Part shown: one piece after another, positions 56,876-64,000 of the stretch | Numbering within the stretch: the stretch's first letter is position 1 | How the letters are laid out: each line of letters opens with the position of its first letter | Assembly (NCBI RefSeq): GCF_000020725.1 | Contig: NC_011146.1 | Span: 4,468,001-4,532,000, forward strand | From: Citrifermentans bemidjiense Bem | Lineage (GTDB): Bacteria > Desulfobacterota > Desulfuromonadia > Geobacterales > Geobacteraceae | Direction of reading: 5' to 3' | DNA: 64,000 bases | Notes under the pieces: model-generated | Database searches by the model: none | Told to the model about the DNA's origin: nothing | What the model saw: only the letters and a program-made list of their open reading frames with translations | Position numbers and translations under genes: made by a program

Positions 56876-57058
56876 TAAGCATTTCCCTGGGCCTGTTGAA
56901 TCCTTCGTGTAAATGGCCAGCGTTACCGGTCCGCAAGAACATGATCTCCACCCGGCGGTCCGGCAACCGGCTGTGAAAACTGCTGCAGCTGCGCCAGGTT
57001 GCGGGTACAGGCGCATGGGAAAATTCGCCGGGCGGGGAAGAAAATTTAGAAAATTTTG

Positions 57059-57086
57059 TTGACAATTCCTCATCGACAGGTATTAT
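57059..57086 (+). promoter_or_regulatory. Sigma-70 promoter for the riboswitch-ldt-lpp-ldt unit
   Basis: TTGACA at 57059-57064 is perfect, 16 bases follow, then TATTAT at 57081-57086. Transcription should start near 57093, directly before the first aptamer. Confidence 0.75.
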
Positions 57087-57101
57087 CCCCGCAACTTAAA
57101 C

Positions 57102-57184
57102 CTAGATAGACGATAATACTCAACCATCCGCGAGGATGGGGCGGAAAGCCTATAGGGTCTCACCGAGACAGCCGGGTTGCCGAA
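57102..57184 (+). promoter_or_regulatory. GEMM-I riboswitch 1, predicted cyclic GMP-AMP type
   Basis: The fold has a P2 stem CCATCC/GGATGG closed by a GCGA (GNRA) loop, the GCGGAAAGCC ligand-site core, a short P3 GTCTC/GAGAC, and GCCGGGTTGCCG, as in the GEMM-I consensus. Aligned to Vibrio Vc2, the base that pairs with one ligand guanine (G20) is A at 57118; the neighbouring pair G21-C46 is C57119-G57144. An A at this place is known to favour cyclic GMP-AMP in Geobacter. The aptamer 3' strand is also the 5' arm of the terminator at 57171-57215. Confidence 0.88.
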
Positions 57185-57215
57185 ATATCACAGATATTCG
57201 GTCCCGGCTTTTTTT
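57171..57215 (+). terminator. Riboswitch 1 expression-platform terminator
   Basis: GCCGGG (57171-57176) pairs with CCCGGC (57203-57208), with inner CCGAA/TTCGG pairing, followed by seven T. Its 5' arm is part of the aptamer, so ligand binding should disrupt it and turn expression on. Confidence 0.85.
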
Positions 57216-57293
57216 GTGTCCATTGATCAAGTGGGGGGCAAGTCGCAGGAGGCGCCTTGAAGGGCGCGGGCATGATGTAAAAACGGTGGTGGT

Positions 57294-57370
57294 ACACGAT
57301 AATACTCAACCATCCGCGAGGATGGGGCGGAAAGCCTATTGGGTCTCTCTGAGACAGCCGGGTTGCCGAA
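57294..57370 (+). promoter_or_regulatory. GEMM-I riboswitch 2, predicted cyclic GMP-AMP type
   Basis: Nearly identical to riboswitch 1: the core from ACGATAATACTCAACC to GGCGGAAAGCCTAT is the same, P3 is GTCTC/GAGAC with a different loop. The specificity base is A57304 and the compensating pair is C57305-G57330. It ends in its own terminator (57357-57402). Two serial switches would need both to be ligand-bound for full readthrough. Confidence 0.87.
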
Positions 57371-57402
57371 ATATCACACGATATCGGCTCCCGGCTTTTT
57401 TT
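57357..57402 (+). terminator. Riboswitch 2 expression-platform terminator
   Basis: GCCGGG at 57357-57362 pairs with CCCGGC at 57390-57395, with an inner GCCGA/TCGGC extension, then seven T. Same overlap with the aptamer as in copy 1. Confidence 0.85.
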
Positions 57403-57621
57403 GTGCCCCGAATCCCGGAACGTTCAACGGGGAATCAGGAGAAATTCCGGGAGCGTCGCTCTCGGTCCCCCCCCTTCAGTTCCATATGTTGCAGCTTCAC
57501 CCACCCCCCGTCCCCCTCCCATCAAGGGAGGGGGGGATACGAGGTGGGCCGCCGCCAAAGAGCAAACCCGGTAAGGGTTCCCGAACCCCTTAACCGCCTG
57601 TGAGGAAAGGGCAGTTCCAGC
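57403..57621. other. Leader between riboswitch 2 and the first ldt gene
   Basis: No gene. The part at 57489-57533 is a TTGCAGCTTCACCC plus CCCTCCC/GGGAGGG palindrome repeated almost exactly at 62115-62160. A GAGGAAAGG ribosome site precedes the start at 57622. Confidence 0.5.
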
Positions 57622-58944
57622 ATGCATCGAATTTTAGATCCGCCAATCATCGAAAAAGCTCTTCGTCTTCTGTTTCTCTGCGCTCTCGTCCTGTTTCTCA
57701 ACGGATGTGTCGCCATGCAGAGGGCTCCCGAGCAATCGTTGCTACCGCCGGTTCCCACGCAAAAGGAGATCGAGCGGAACGTCTTCCCGGTAGCCGGAGG
57801 TGATGACGTGATCGGCACCTTGGCAGTGGTGAGGCTTGAAAAGGGGGACACCCTGCCCGACATCGCCAGACACTTTAGCCTTGGGATCAACGCAATCAGC
57901 GCTGCCAACCCAGGTGTCGATGTATGGGTCCCTGAACCGGGAAAGGAGGTCATCCTCCCTTTGAGTTTCATCCTCCCGGATGCTCCCCGGAAAGGCATCG
58001 TGATCAACTTGGCCACCATGCGGCTTTTCCGTTTCAAGGAAGATGGTAAAGCGCAAGTGGTGTCGACCTACCCTGTCGGTGTCGGCACCGCGGAGCGCCC
58101 GACGCCTACAGGCAAAATGCGCATTGAACGCAAGACTGCCCTGCCCACTTGGCACGTACCCGCTTCAATTGCCGAGGATCATAGGAAAAAAGGAGATCTT
58201 CTCCCCGCGAAGGTTCCGCCGGGACCTGAGAACCCTTTGGGTGAGCGCGCGCTTTACCTGAGCAAAGCGGGGTATCTGATTCATGGCACCAACAAGCCGG
58301 CCAGCATAGGTCTTAAGGCAACAAACGGGTGCCTGCGGCTCTACCCCGAGAATGTGACGACGCTTTACGAGGAGACGCCGGTCAATACCCCGGTACTCAT
58401 CGTCAACCAGCCGTATCTAGTGGGGCAACGGGATGGGGTCCTTTATCTTGAGGCTCATGCGCCCCTGGAAAGCTCTGGTGCCCTGGAGTTGGAGAAGGTG
58501 ACGGCAAGACTGAGGAAGTGGGAAAAGAGGTACGGACGCTCACTTGACTGGGAAAAAATCCGTAAAGTGCAAACCGAGGCCAGAGGTGTCCCTGTCCCCA
58601 TCTTGGCCTTTGGTCAGGATAAGGCAAAAGATAGCCTGAAGACCGTTAACGTCGAGCGCCCGCTACAAATGTTCGGCGCGCCTGAGGTACCCGAGCTCAA
58701 ACGGGATGCCTGGTATGTTTTGGCTGCCAATGTGGGCGGGGAGATCGAGGCTCGGAGGCTGGCAGCCATTATCAACCACCAGGGGCCGCCCATCCCGGCA
58801 CGGGTGCTGCCGCAAAGCAGCAATAGCTACCATGTCATCGCCGGTCCTTTCGATAACGCCGGCTTGGCCAAAGAGGCGGTCAGGCGGCTGAAGCTCGACC
58901 TGGAACTCGACGGCATAGTGATAGACCCGGTCAAGAAGATATAG
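57622..58944 (+). CDS. YkuD L,D-transpeptidase lipoprotein with SPOR-like end
   Basis: 440 residues. The signal ends in a lipobox FLNGC, so it is a lipoprotein. A LysM-like segment (about 60-115; LEKGDTLPDIARHFSLGINAISAANPGVD) precedes the YkuD domain (about 130-260) with catalytic IHGTN and ATNGCLRL (His and Cys of the HX14-17-S/T-x-GC motif). The C-terminal 80 residues resemble SPOR peptidoglycan-binding repeats (WYVLAANVGGEIEARRLAAI). It would form 3-3 crosslinks or attach a lipoprotein to peptidoglycan. First gene behind the tandem riboswitch. Confidence 0.88.
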   Translation: MHRILDPPIIEKALRLLFLCALVLFLNGCVAMQRAPEQSLLPPVPTQKEIERNVFPVAGGDDVIGTLAVVRLEKGDTLPDIARHFSLGINAISAANPGVDVWVPEPGKEVILPLSFILPDAPRKGIVINLATMRLFRFKEDGKAQVVSTYPVGVGTAERPTPTGKMRIERKTALPTWHVPASIAEDHRKKGDLLPAKVPPGPENPLGERALYLSKAGYLIHGTNKPASIGLKATNGCLRLYPENVTTLYEETPVNTPVLIVNQPYLVGQRDGVLYLEAHAPLESSGALELEKVTARLRKWEKRYGRSLDWEKIRKVQTEARGVPVPILAFGQDKAKDSLKTVNVERPLQMFGAPEVPELKRDAWYVLAANVGGEIEARRLAAIINHQGPPIPARVLPQSSNSYHVIAGPFDNAGLAKEAVRRLKLDLELDGIVIDPVKKI

Positions 58945-58985
58945 GTGTTCCTGTCTGCGCCATGTGCAGGGGGGATGTTGTGAAC

Positions 58986-59003
58986 TTCACGCCAATGCGT
59001 GAA
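58986..59003 (+). other. Small hairpin between ldt1 and lpp
   Basis: TTCACGC and GCGTGAA pair around CAAT. No T-run, so more likely an RNA-processing or stability element than a full terminator. The lpp ribosome site AAAGGAGGTAAT follows. Confidence 0.5.
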
Positions 59004-59032
59004 TAAACCCGCAATAAAGGAGGTAATCAGTT

Positions 59033-59398
59033 ATGAAAAAAGGTGCGCTGTTGATCACGATGTTGTTGGTTTCGGCTGTTACCATGGCAGGATGTGCGAC
59101 ATCCGGGGACCTCGCGAGAGTGGAGACCCAGGAAAGGGCGCTCGGCGCTAAGGCCGATCAGGCGTTGCAGGAAGCACAGGCTGCCAAGGCCACGGCGGAT
59201 GCGGCTAAGACACAGGCCGATGCCGCAGCACTCCGCGCAGAAAACGCGGCCAAAGCTGCAGAGGAAAGAGAAAGGCTCGCAGCTGAGAAGGAAAAGCTTG
59301 CCGCAGAGAAGGAGCAGGCCGCCGCAGAGCGGGAAAAAGTGGCAAATGAAAAGGGAGAGAGGGCTGATGCCGCTTTCTACAAGTCGATGAGGAAGTAG
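59033..59398 (+). CDS. Braun-lipoprotein-like (Lpp) protein
   Basis: 121 residues. A signal peptide with lipobox TMAGC (Cys at about residue 21) is followed by a long Ala/Glu/Lys-rich coiled coil (about 30-108; repeated AEKEKLAAEKEQ), and a short end finishing in RK. E. coli Lpp also ends in Arg-Lys, the terminal Lys being linked to peptidoglycan by YkuD enzymes. Here the two flanking genes both encode YkuD proteins. The coiled coil is longer than in E. coli Lpp (78 residues in total precursor). Function as a wall-anchored lipoprotein is inferred. Confidence 0.8.
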   Translation: MKKGALLITMLLVSAVTMAGCATSGDLARVETQERALGAKADQALQEAQAAKATADAAKTQADAAALRAENAAKAAEERERLAAEKEKLAAEKEQAAAEREKVANEKGERADAAFYKSMRK

Positions 59399-59541
59399 AT
59401 TTGCTTCAACGCAAGCTCCAGCTTGCCATCCGTGGGAAGCTGGAGCTTCGTCCTGCATTGCGTTCCCAAGGTGGACCTTGGGAACGAGATACATCTCCCC
59501 CCTTTGCAAAGGGGAACGTAGGGGATTTCTTGGGCGAAGGG
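59399..59541 (+). repeat. Two perfect inverted repeats between lpp and ldt2
   Basis: AAGCTCCAGCTT (59413-59424) faces AAGCTGGAGCTT (59437-59448), and CGTTCCCAAG (59461-59470) faces CTTGGGAACG (59477-59486). Both look like common genomic palindromes. They may lower expression of the second ldt relative to lpp. Confidence 0.75.
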
Positions 59542-60537
59542 ATGAGGGAAGTGAGAAGAGTAAGCAGAAATTGGGAGCAGCTTTGCCTTTTTGTTGTGCT
59601 CGCTACGATACTTTTTACCGCGGGGGGGTGCAGCCATCTTGACGGAACCTTCGGGGCCGGATCGGCATTCGAAGAAGCAAATCGCCATTCCGTCCTGCGA
59701 GATTACCAGGCTGCGCTGAAGGGGTACGAACTGGCCTCGAAGAAGTATCCCACGACCGGGGACAGGGCTTTATTCGAGATGGGCATCATCCACTCTCATC
59801 CGGACAACCCGCAGAAGGACTATGGCAAAGCGCTGGATTGCTATCGAACCTTGATAAAGGAGTATCCCCGCAGCAGCTACAGGCAGGACAGCGAGATGAT
59901 GGTTTTTTACCTCGTCAACGTGACCATCAAGGACAAGCTAATCGACTCACAGAGAAACGAAATCGAGGTGCTTCAGCGAGAGGTCCAGAACCAGCGCCAG
60001 GAGGCAAGAGCCCTGCAGCTGGAGATCGAGAAGAAGGTGGGTGAAATTGCGGTTCTGCAACAAGAGATTGCGGCACAGGAAGAAGAGATCTCTCCGCCTC
60101 CAGTGCCGACGGGACCGGCGGACAAGGTACTGATAGAAAAGAAGGAACGTCGCTTGACCTTGTTGTCGAAGGGTGAGGTGATCAAAAGCTATAAGATCTC
60201 GCTCGGGGAAAACCCGAATGGCCCCAAGGAGAGGCAGGGCGACAACAAGACTCCTGAGGGGATCTACCGCATCGATTCGAGAAACAACGACAGCCAGTAT
60301 CACCTCTCCCTTCATATCTCCTACCCCAACGAGCAGGACAAAAAGCGAGCGAAGCAACTGGGCGTTGCTCCCGGCGGCAACATCATGATTCACGGCATGC
60401 GGAATGGCTTCTCGTGGTTTGGGGAGCACCACACCTTGATTGACTGGACCAAGGGGTGCATAGCGGTAACGGACGAGGAAATACAGGAGATCGCAGAATT
60501 AGTACCAATCGGGACTGTCGTCGAGATAATGCCGTAG
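59542..60537 (+). CDS. Second YkuD-domain lipoprotein (YafK-like)
   Basis: 331 residues from the ATG at 59542; this start gives a lipoprotein signal ending TAGGC. TPR-like helices (about 45-120), a coiled coil (about 135-185; RNEIEVLQREVQNQRQEARA) and a YkuD domain (about 200-330) follow. The catalytic region is MIHGMRNG and DWTKGCIAVTDEEI. The DWTxGCIAV form is typical of YafK-like members. In E. coli one such enzyme removes Lpp from peptidoglycan, so this may be the releasing partner or a second attaching enzyme. The frame upstream of 59542 lies in repeats. Confidence 0.85.
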   Translation: MREVRRVSRNWEQLCLFVVLATILFTAGGCSHLDGTFGAGSAFEEANRHSVLRDYQAALKGYELASKKYPTTGDRALFEMGIIHSHPDNPQKDYGKALDCYRTLIKEYPRSSYRQDSEMMVFYLVNVTIKDKLIDSQRNEIEVLQREVQNQRQEARALQLEIEKKVGEIAVLQQEIAAQEEEISPPPVPTGPADKVLIEKKERRLTLLSKGEVIKSYKISLGENPNGPKERQGDNKTPEGIYRIDSRNNDSQYHLSLHISYPNEQDKKRAKQLGVAPGGNIMIHGMRNGFSWFGEHHTLIDWTKGCIAVTDEEIQEIAELVPIGTVVEIMP

Positions 60538-60564
60538 CAGCTTACGCACACGGTCCCGCACCGT

Positions 60565-61890
60565 TCACACCTCTATGCGGAAGCTGGCGCCCTCTTCGGT
60601 GTTGTTGGCGGTGAGCGATCCGCCCATGTTCTTCTCGATGATCGTCTTGGACATGTAGAGACCGATCCCGGTCCCCTTGTCCGGCCCCTTGGTGGTGAAA
60701 TAGGGGTCGAATACCTTGTCGATGGCGTCCGCGGGAATGCCGCCGGCGTTGTCGCTGACGGTTAACACCGAACGCCCCTCCTCGGCCGCTATACGTATCT
60801 CGATTTTGGGGCTGCTCACGTTGCGCTCGGCAAAGGCATCCCTCGCGTTGTTGAGGATGTTGAGCTGAACCTGCGCATACTGGTTGGGATATCCGGTGAT
60901 GACCGGATTGACATTCCCCGCTACCTCGATATTTATCTGCACCTGTTTCAGGGTCAAACCCATCAGCGATATGGTCTTCTCCACCACGTCGGATATGCCG
61001 AATTCCACCTTTTCCATCTCTGGGCAGAAGAAGTTGCGGAAATTGTCGATGGTCGCCGACATGTGTCCGATCGACTCCATCATCTTCTGCACCCGCGACT
61101 CAAGGTATTGCTCCGAAAACTCTTCTGTCGCGTAGGTTATCGGCAGTTCCTGTGCCAGTAACCCCAACAGGTTGAGCGGTTGCCGCCACTGGTGGGCGAT
61201 GTTATTGATCATCTCCCCCATCGCCGCCAGGCGGCTTTGCTGGATCAGCATCTGGTCCCTTTGCCGCAGCTGCTCCGCAGTCCTCGCCCGCTCTGCCGCC
61301 TCCCGCTCCAGTTCCCGGTATGCCCGCCCCAGTTCCTCGTGCTGCCGGCGCAGTGTCTCCTCGCCGCGAGCCCGTACCGCTATCTCCGTGCGCAACTGGA
61401 TTTCGGTCATCACCGCGGCCGCGAGGTTCTCCACCACCTCGACATCCTCCCCGCTCCAGTGCCTCGGCTTATGGTCTATGACGCAGAAGGAACCGAGGAC
61501 GTAGCCGTCGGAAGTGACCAGCGGAATCCCCAGGTAGGCAATGACCATGAGGTCCCTGATGGCGAGGTTTTCCTTGAACAGCGGATGAACGCGGGCGTCC
61601 TCGATGATGAGGGGCTGCTTGGCGACGCGATTGTATTGGCAGAACGAATGCGACAGGGGGGTCTGGCGGCTGGAGAGCCACGGTTCGGGAAGGCCGACGC
61701 AGCTTTTAAAGAACTGCCGGTCGCTGTCTACCAGCGTGACGAGGGCGACGGGTGCAGATGCAAAGCGCGAGGCGAGTCTGCTCAGGCGATCGAATGCCTC
61801 TTCGGTCGGAGTATCCAACAGGGCTACGGCCCGCAATGCGGCAAGCCGGGCGGGATCAGTAACATGGCTTGAAATATCGCTACCGTTCAT
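60565..61890 (-). CDS. GAF-domain sensor histidine kinase
   Basis: 441 residues. A GAF domain fills about 25-170 (FDRLSRLASRFASAPVALVTLV, LGIPLVTSDGYVLGSFCVID). A coiled linker (175-225) leads to the kinase core: H box NNIAHQWRQPLN, N box NILNNARDAFAE, G1 VSDNAGGIP, F-G2 FDPYFTTKGPDKGTGIGLYMSK. No membrane helix, so it is a cytoplasmic sensor. No response regulator gene adjoins. The start is ATG 61890; the stop faces the second ldt gene. Confidence 0.92.
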   Translation of the reverse strand: MNGSDISSHVTDPARLAALRAVALLDTPTEEAFDRLSRLASRFASAPVALVTLVDSDRQFFKSCVGLPEPWLSSRQTPLSHSFCQYNRVAKQPLIIEDARVHPLFKENLAIRDLMVIAYLGIPLVTSDGYVLGSFCVIDHKPRHWSGEDVEVVENLAAAVMTEIQLRTEIAVRARGEETLRRQHEELGRAYRELEREAAERARTAEQLRQRDQMLIQQSRLAAMGEMINNIAHQWRQPLNLLGLLAQELPITYATEEFSEQYLESRVQKMMESIGHMSATIDNFRNFFCPEMEKVEFGISDVVEKTISLMGLTLKQVQINIEVAGNVNPVITGYPNQYAQVQLNILNNARDAFAERNVSSPKIEIRIAAEEGRSVLTVSDNAGGIPADAIDKVFDPYFTTKGPDKGTGIGLYMSKTIIEKNMGGSLTANNTEEGASFRIEV

Positions 61891-62364
61891 TCGGGTTCCC
61901 CACTCGGAGCGGTTTCACTTAAATGCGCGAAAGTACCAGAGAGAAGCTATCAGATGCGGTGCGTGTTTCAAGCAAAATTCAGGGGATAGACAAATCGACA
62001 CTGCCCCTCTTTGTAAAGGGTCATAGGAAATGCCGGGGAAAACCGCTATTGGTCCCCCCTCCCCTTGCGGGAGGGGGTTAGGGGGTGGGGAAAGGTGCGA
62101 TCATTTCCGTACTTTGCAGCTTCACCCACCCCCCGTCCCCCTCCCGTCAAGGGAGGGGGGAACTCTTCTCCCCGGAATTCTCGGATGAACCTTTGTAAAG
62201 GGGGGAGGGTTAGGGAGCGTGGAGAAGTGGCTAAGGGGGACAGGCACCTGCGGAGCCAGTCCCCCAGCTGGAGCGTTGGGTTCATAATTAGTTTCCACCG
62301 CCCCCGGTTTGTGCTAGTTATGTAGGACATTTCCAACCGTCTGTTCCCGCCAAGGAGGTTGACC
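61891..62364. other. Repeat-rich gap upstream of the selenoprotein gene
   Basis: No supported gene in 474 bases. The GC-rich palindromes at 62052-62096 and 62115-62160 match those near 25026 and 57489. A promoter for the selenoprotein gene should lie after 62270; GTGCTAGTTATGT near 62310 is a possible -10 area, but no good -35 was seen. Confidence 0.5.
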
Positions 62365-62619
62365 ATGAAGATCCGCAAGAAGATTCTCGATTTCGAGTAT
62401 GAAGAGGTTCTGGAGGTCAAGTACCGCGAGCTGATACGGGTTGGCTGCGCCGTCGCGGTCGGCTGTCCGGATTGACTCAAGAAACACTTCGCGGTCGCGA
62501 AGGAAGCTGGCGCTACTGAAGAGGAACTGAACGAGGCCATGGCCTACGGCATGATCGCCCCTTCGGGAAGAGCAAAAAACTTCGTGCTCGGCATGAAGGG
62601 CGTGCTGGACGAGTTGTAA
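62365..62619 (+). CDS. AhpD-like selenoprotein with CxxU motif
   Basis: 84 residues if TGA at 62473-62475 is read as selenocysteine (residue 37). The translated frame gives MKIRKKILDF at the start, VGCPDU in the middle, then LKKHFAVAKEAGATEEELNEAM and AKNFVLGMKGVLDEL. This is a carboxymuconolactone decarboxylase/AhpD unit in which the second Cys of CxxC is Sec. A ribosome site AAGGAGGTT (62352-62360) is ideal. A hairpin CTTCGC-GGTC-GCGAAG at 62487-62502 lies right after the TGA; its GGTC loop is the same as in the E. coli fdhF SECIS. Likely a small redox enzyme against peroxides. Confidence 0.88.
62487..62502 (+). promoter_or_regulatory. Predicted SECIS hairpin for Sec insertion
   Basis: Six-base stem with a GGTC tetraloop whose first G is base 21 counted from the T of TGA. 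Bacterial SECIS elements need a loop with GG/GU about 16-37 bases after the codon, so both spacing and loop fit. Confidence 0.75.
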
Positions 62620-62667
62620 CCGGGGCGGCATGGCCTGATCCGCAACCGGCGGTGTAATAGCAGCTTG

Positions 62668-62703
62668 GGCCGGGGCCTCCATGGACCCGGCCTTCACTTT
62701 TTT
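62668..62703 (+). terminator. Terminator after the selenoprotein gene
   Basis: GGCCGGG (62668-62674) pairs with CCCGGCC (62686-62692), followed by TTCAC and six T. Confidence 0.75.
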
Positions 62704-62724
62704 CTAAGCGAGAGTCCCCAAATC

Positions 62725-64000
62725 TTGAAGCGTCTCTTTATCAAAAGAAGAAGGAAACCGGTCTCGATCCGCCGCAACGTCGCGGCGCTTTCGATGCCGG
62801 TGCTCCTGTCGTCCCTGTTCCAGCGCCTGGTTTCCATCGTCGACATCTTCATGGTCGGCGGGTTGGGAGCGGCTGCCATCGCCGCCACCGGCCTCGGCCA
62901 GTTGCTGATCTTCGTGACCATGACGGTGTTCTGGGGGCTTTCCACCGGCGCCAACGTGGTTATAGCGCATCTTTGGGGCGCGGGGCGCCAACTTGAGGCA
63001 CGCCGGGCGGGCTTCGCCTCGCTTTTGCTTTGCGCCCTTCTCGCCGTGGCGGCGACCCTTTTGGGGATTGGTTTCGGCAGCGAGGTGGCAACCTTCATGG
63101 GGGCGAGCAGCGACGTCCTGGCCTACGCCTCGCCTTATATCCGACTGGTCTTTCTCTACTTCGCCTTTACCGCCGGACTCAACATCCTCTCCGCCATCAG
63201 CCAGGGGACCGGCAACACCAGGACGCCGATGGAGGCCATCCTCCTGGTCAATATCCTGCACGTGGTCATCGCCTACCCGCTCATCTACGGCAAGTTCGGC
63301 TTCCCCCGCTACGGTGTGATTGGTGCCGCTTACGCGATCAACATCTCGGAGGCTGCAGGATTCATCTACCTCCTGATCCAGTCGCTCAGGAAGGGGTATC
63401 TGAAGATTGGCCCTCCCGACATGGTGCTCCTGAATAAAGTATGGAAGATCGGCTACCCGGTCGCGCTGGAGCGGATCGCCCAGCAGTCGGGACAGCTTTT
63501 CTACTCCAAGTTCATCATCGGCTTCGGCACCGCCGCCTACGCGGCGCACCAGATCGGGCTCTCCATCGAATCTCTTTCCTTCATGCCCGGGGCCGGCATG
63601 GGGATCGCCGCCGCCACCTTGATGGGACAGTCGCTGGGCGCCAAGAAACTCAGGCGCGCCCACATGAGCCACACCGAAGCGCTGCGGCTCGCCATCATCG
63701 TCATGGCCTGCATGGCGCTCCTCTTTTTCTTCATTCCGCACCACCTGATCGCCCTCTTCACCAGCGATCCCGACGTCATCGAAAAAGGAAGCGTCTTCCT
63801 GAAGCTGGTCGCCTTCGCCCAGGTGCCGCTCGCCATCTCCTTCGTCTATGCCGGGAGCCTGCGCGGTACCGGCGACACGCATTACGTCTTCCTGGTAACA
63901 CTCGTCGCCATGTGGGGGATCAGGGTGCTTCTCTCCTACGTCGCCGCAGTCCCGCTGCACCTCTCGCTCTACGCCGTCTGGGGGGTGTTCCTGGTGGACT
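62725..64000 (+). CDS. MATE-family efflux transporter, cut by the window end
   Basis: At least 425 residues run open to the window edge with no stop. The start is taken as TTG 62725 (KRLFIKRRRKPVSIRR follows); no better ATG upstream is in frame. Membrane segments begin near residue 20 (NVAALSMPVLLSSLFQRLV), with MVGGLGAAAIAATGLGQ, and in the second half YPVALERIAQQSGQLFYSKF and GAGMGIAAATLMGQSLGAKK. Those are MatE signatures. A long antisense frame over it is a shadow. It differs from the MATE gene at 17.2-18.6 kb. Confidence 0.88.
   Translation, partial: MKRLFIKRRRKPVSIRRNVAALSMPVLLSSLFQRLVSIVDIFMVGGLGAAAIAATGLGQLLIFVTMTVFWGLSTGANVVIAHLWGAGRQLEARRAGFASLLLCALLAVAATLLGIGFGSEVATFMGASSDVLAYASPYIRLVFLYFAFTAGLNILSAISQGTGNTRTPMEAILLVNILHVVIAYPLIYGKFGFPRYGVIGAAYAINISEAAGFIYLLIQSLRKGYLKIGPPDMVLLNKVWKIGYPVALERIAQQSGQLFYSKFIIGFGTAAYAAHQIGLSIESLSFMPGAGMGIAAATLMGQSLGAKKLRRAHMSHTEALRLAIIVMACMALLFFFIPHHLIALFTSDPDVIEKGSVFLKLVAFAQVPLAISFVYAGSLRGTGDTHYVFLVTLVAMWGIRVLLSYVAAVPLHLSLYAVWGVFLVD

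Noticed and set aside
56637-57073. Minus-strand ORFs of 119-142 residues over the 21-base repeat
   Set aside because: The repeat period is a multiple of three, so all frames are open; no ribosome site or conserved part supports either.
62365-62475. Pseudogene truncated by TGA
   Set aside because: The frame continues intact with family-typical sequence after the TGA, the TGA sits at a redox Cys position, and a SECIS-like hairpin follows.
62704-63960. 418-residue minus-strand ORF at the right end
   Set aside because: It lies antisense to a clear MATE transporter frame, has a composition rich in His, Asp and Gly, and no recognisable domain.

Overview
The window looks like chromosomal DNA of a member of the Geobacterales (Geobacter, Geomonas or Citrifermentans group). 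It is GC-rich. It carries CxxCH cytochrome and heme-sensor genes, MglA/roadblock and PilZ genes, a delta-proteobacterial style F-type ATP synthase split over two loci, and tandem GEMM-I riboswitches of the kind known from Geobacter. The genus assignment is inferred from gene content and gene order; no database was searched.

Layout. 0.2-2.0 kb: atpZ-atpI-atpB-atpE, the membrane part of ATP synthase. 2.1-8.8 kb: housekeeping genes (PHP phosphoesterase, EamA transporter, RF3, PilZ, TatD, ferritin-like protein, lytic transglycosylase). 8.8-15.7 kb: a sigma-54 response regulator diverges from a chemotaxis operon, cheW-cheA-cheR-HDOD-cheB, which has a near-perfect sigma-28 promoter in front. 15.8-18.6 kb: a small unknown gene, a membrane-anchored aspartic protease and a MATE transporter. 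18.7-26.7 kb, minus strand: parA-parB, then the ATP synthase operon b', b, delta, alpha, gamma, beta, epsilon. 26.8-35 kb: a triheme cytochrome, an orphan heme-PAS sensor, an RRM protein, uvrC, an MglA/roadblock pair, a phosphohexomutase and a cyclophilin. 35-43.4 kb, mostly minus: ResB/CcsA, then plsC, two small genes, rnj, ftsK, an ACT protein and def.

43.4-52.5 kb is an accessory-looking stretch with lower GC, many dispersed and inverted repeats, small membrane proteins, and an AraC / aldo-keto reductase / carboxymuconolactone decarboxylase module. 52.5-56.6 kb holds an HDOD protein, an unknown protein, an MFS transporter and a DUF1080-like exported protein.

The most interesting part is 56.7-62.7 kb. 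A strong promoter is followed by two consecutive GEMM-I aptamers. Each overlaps its own intrinsic terminator, and each has an A at the position that sets specificity for cyclic GMP-AMP. Downstream lie a YkuD L,D-transpeptidase lipoprotein, a Braun-lipoprotein-like protein ending in Arg-Lys, and a second YkuD lipoprotein. I read this as second-messenger control of covalent anchoring of the outer membrane to peptidoglycan. About 2 kb further on is a short AhpD-like selenoprotein gene. Its in-frame TGA sits in a CxxU motif and is followed by a SECIS-like hairpin, so a conventional ORF search would miss it. The window ends inside a second MATE transporter gene.
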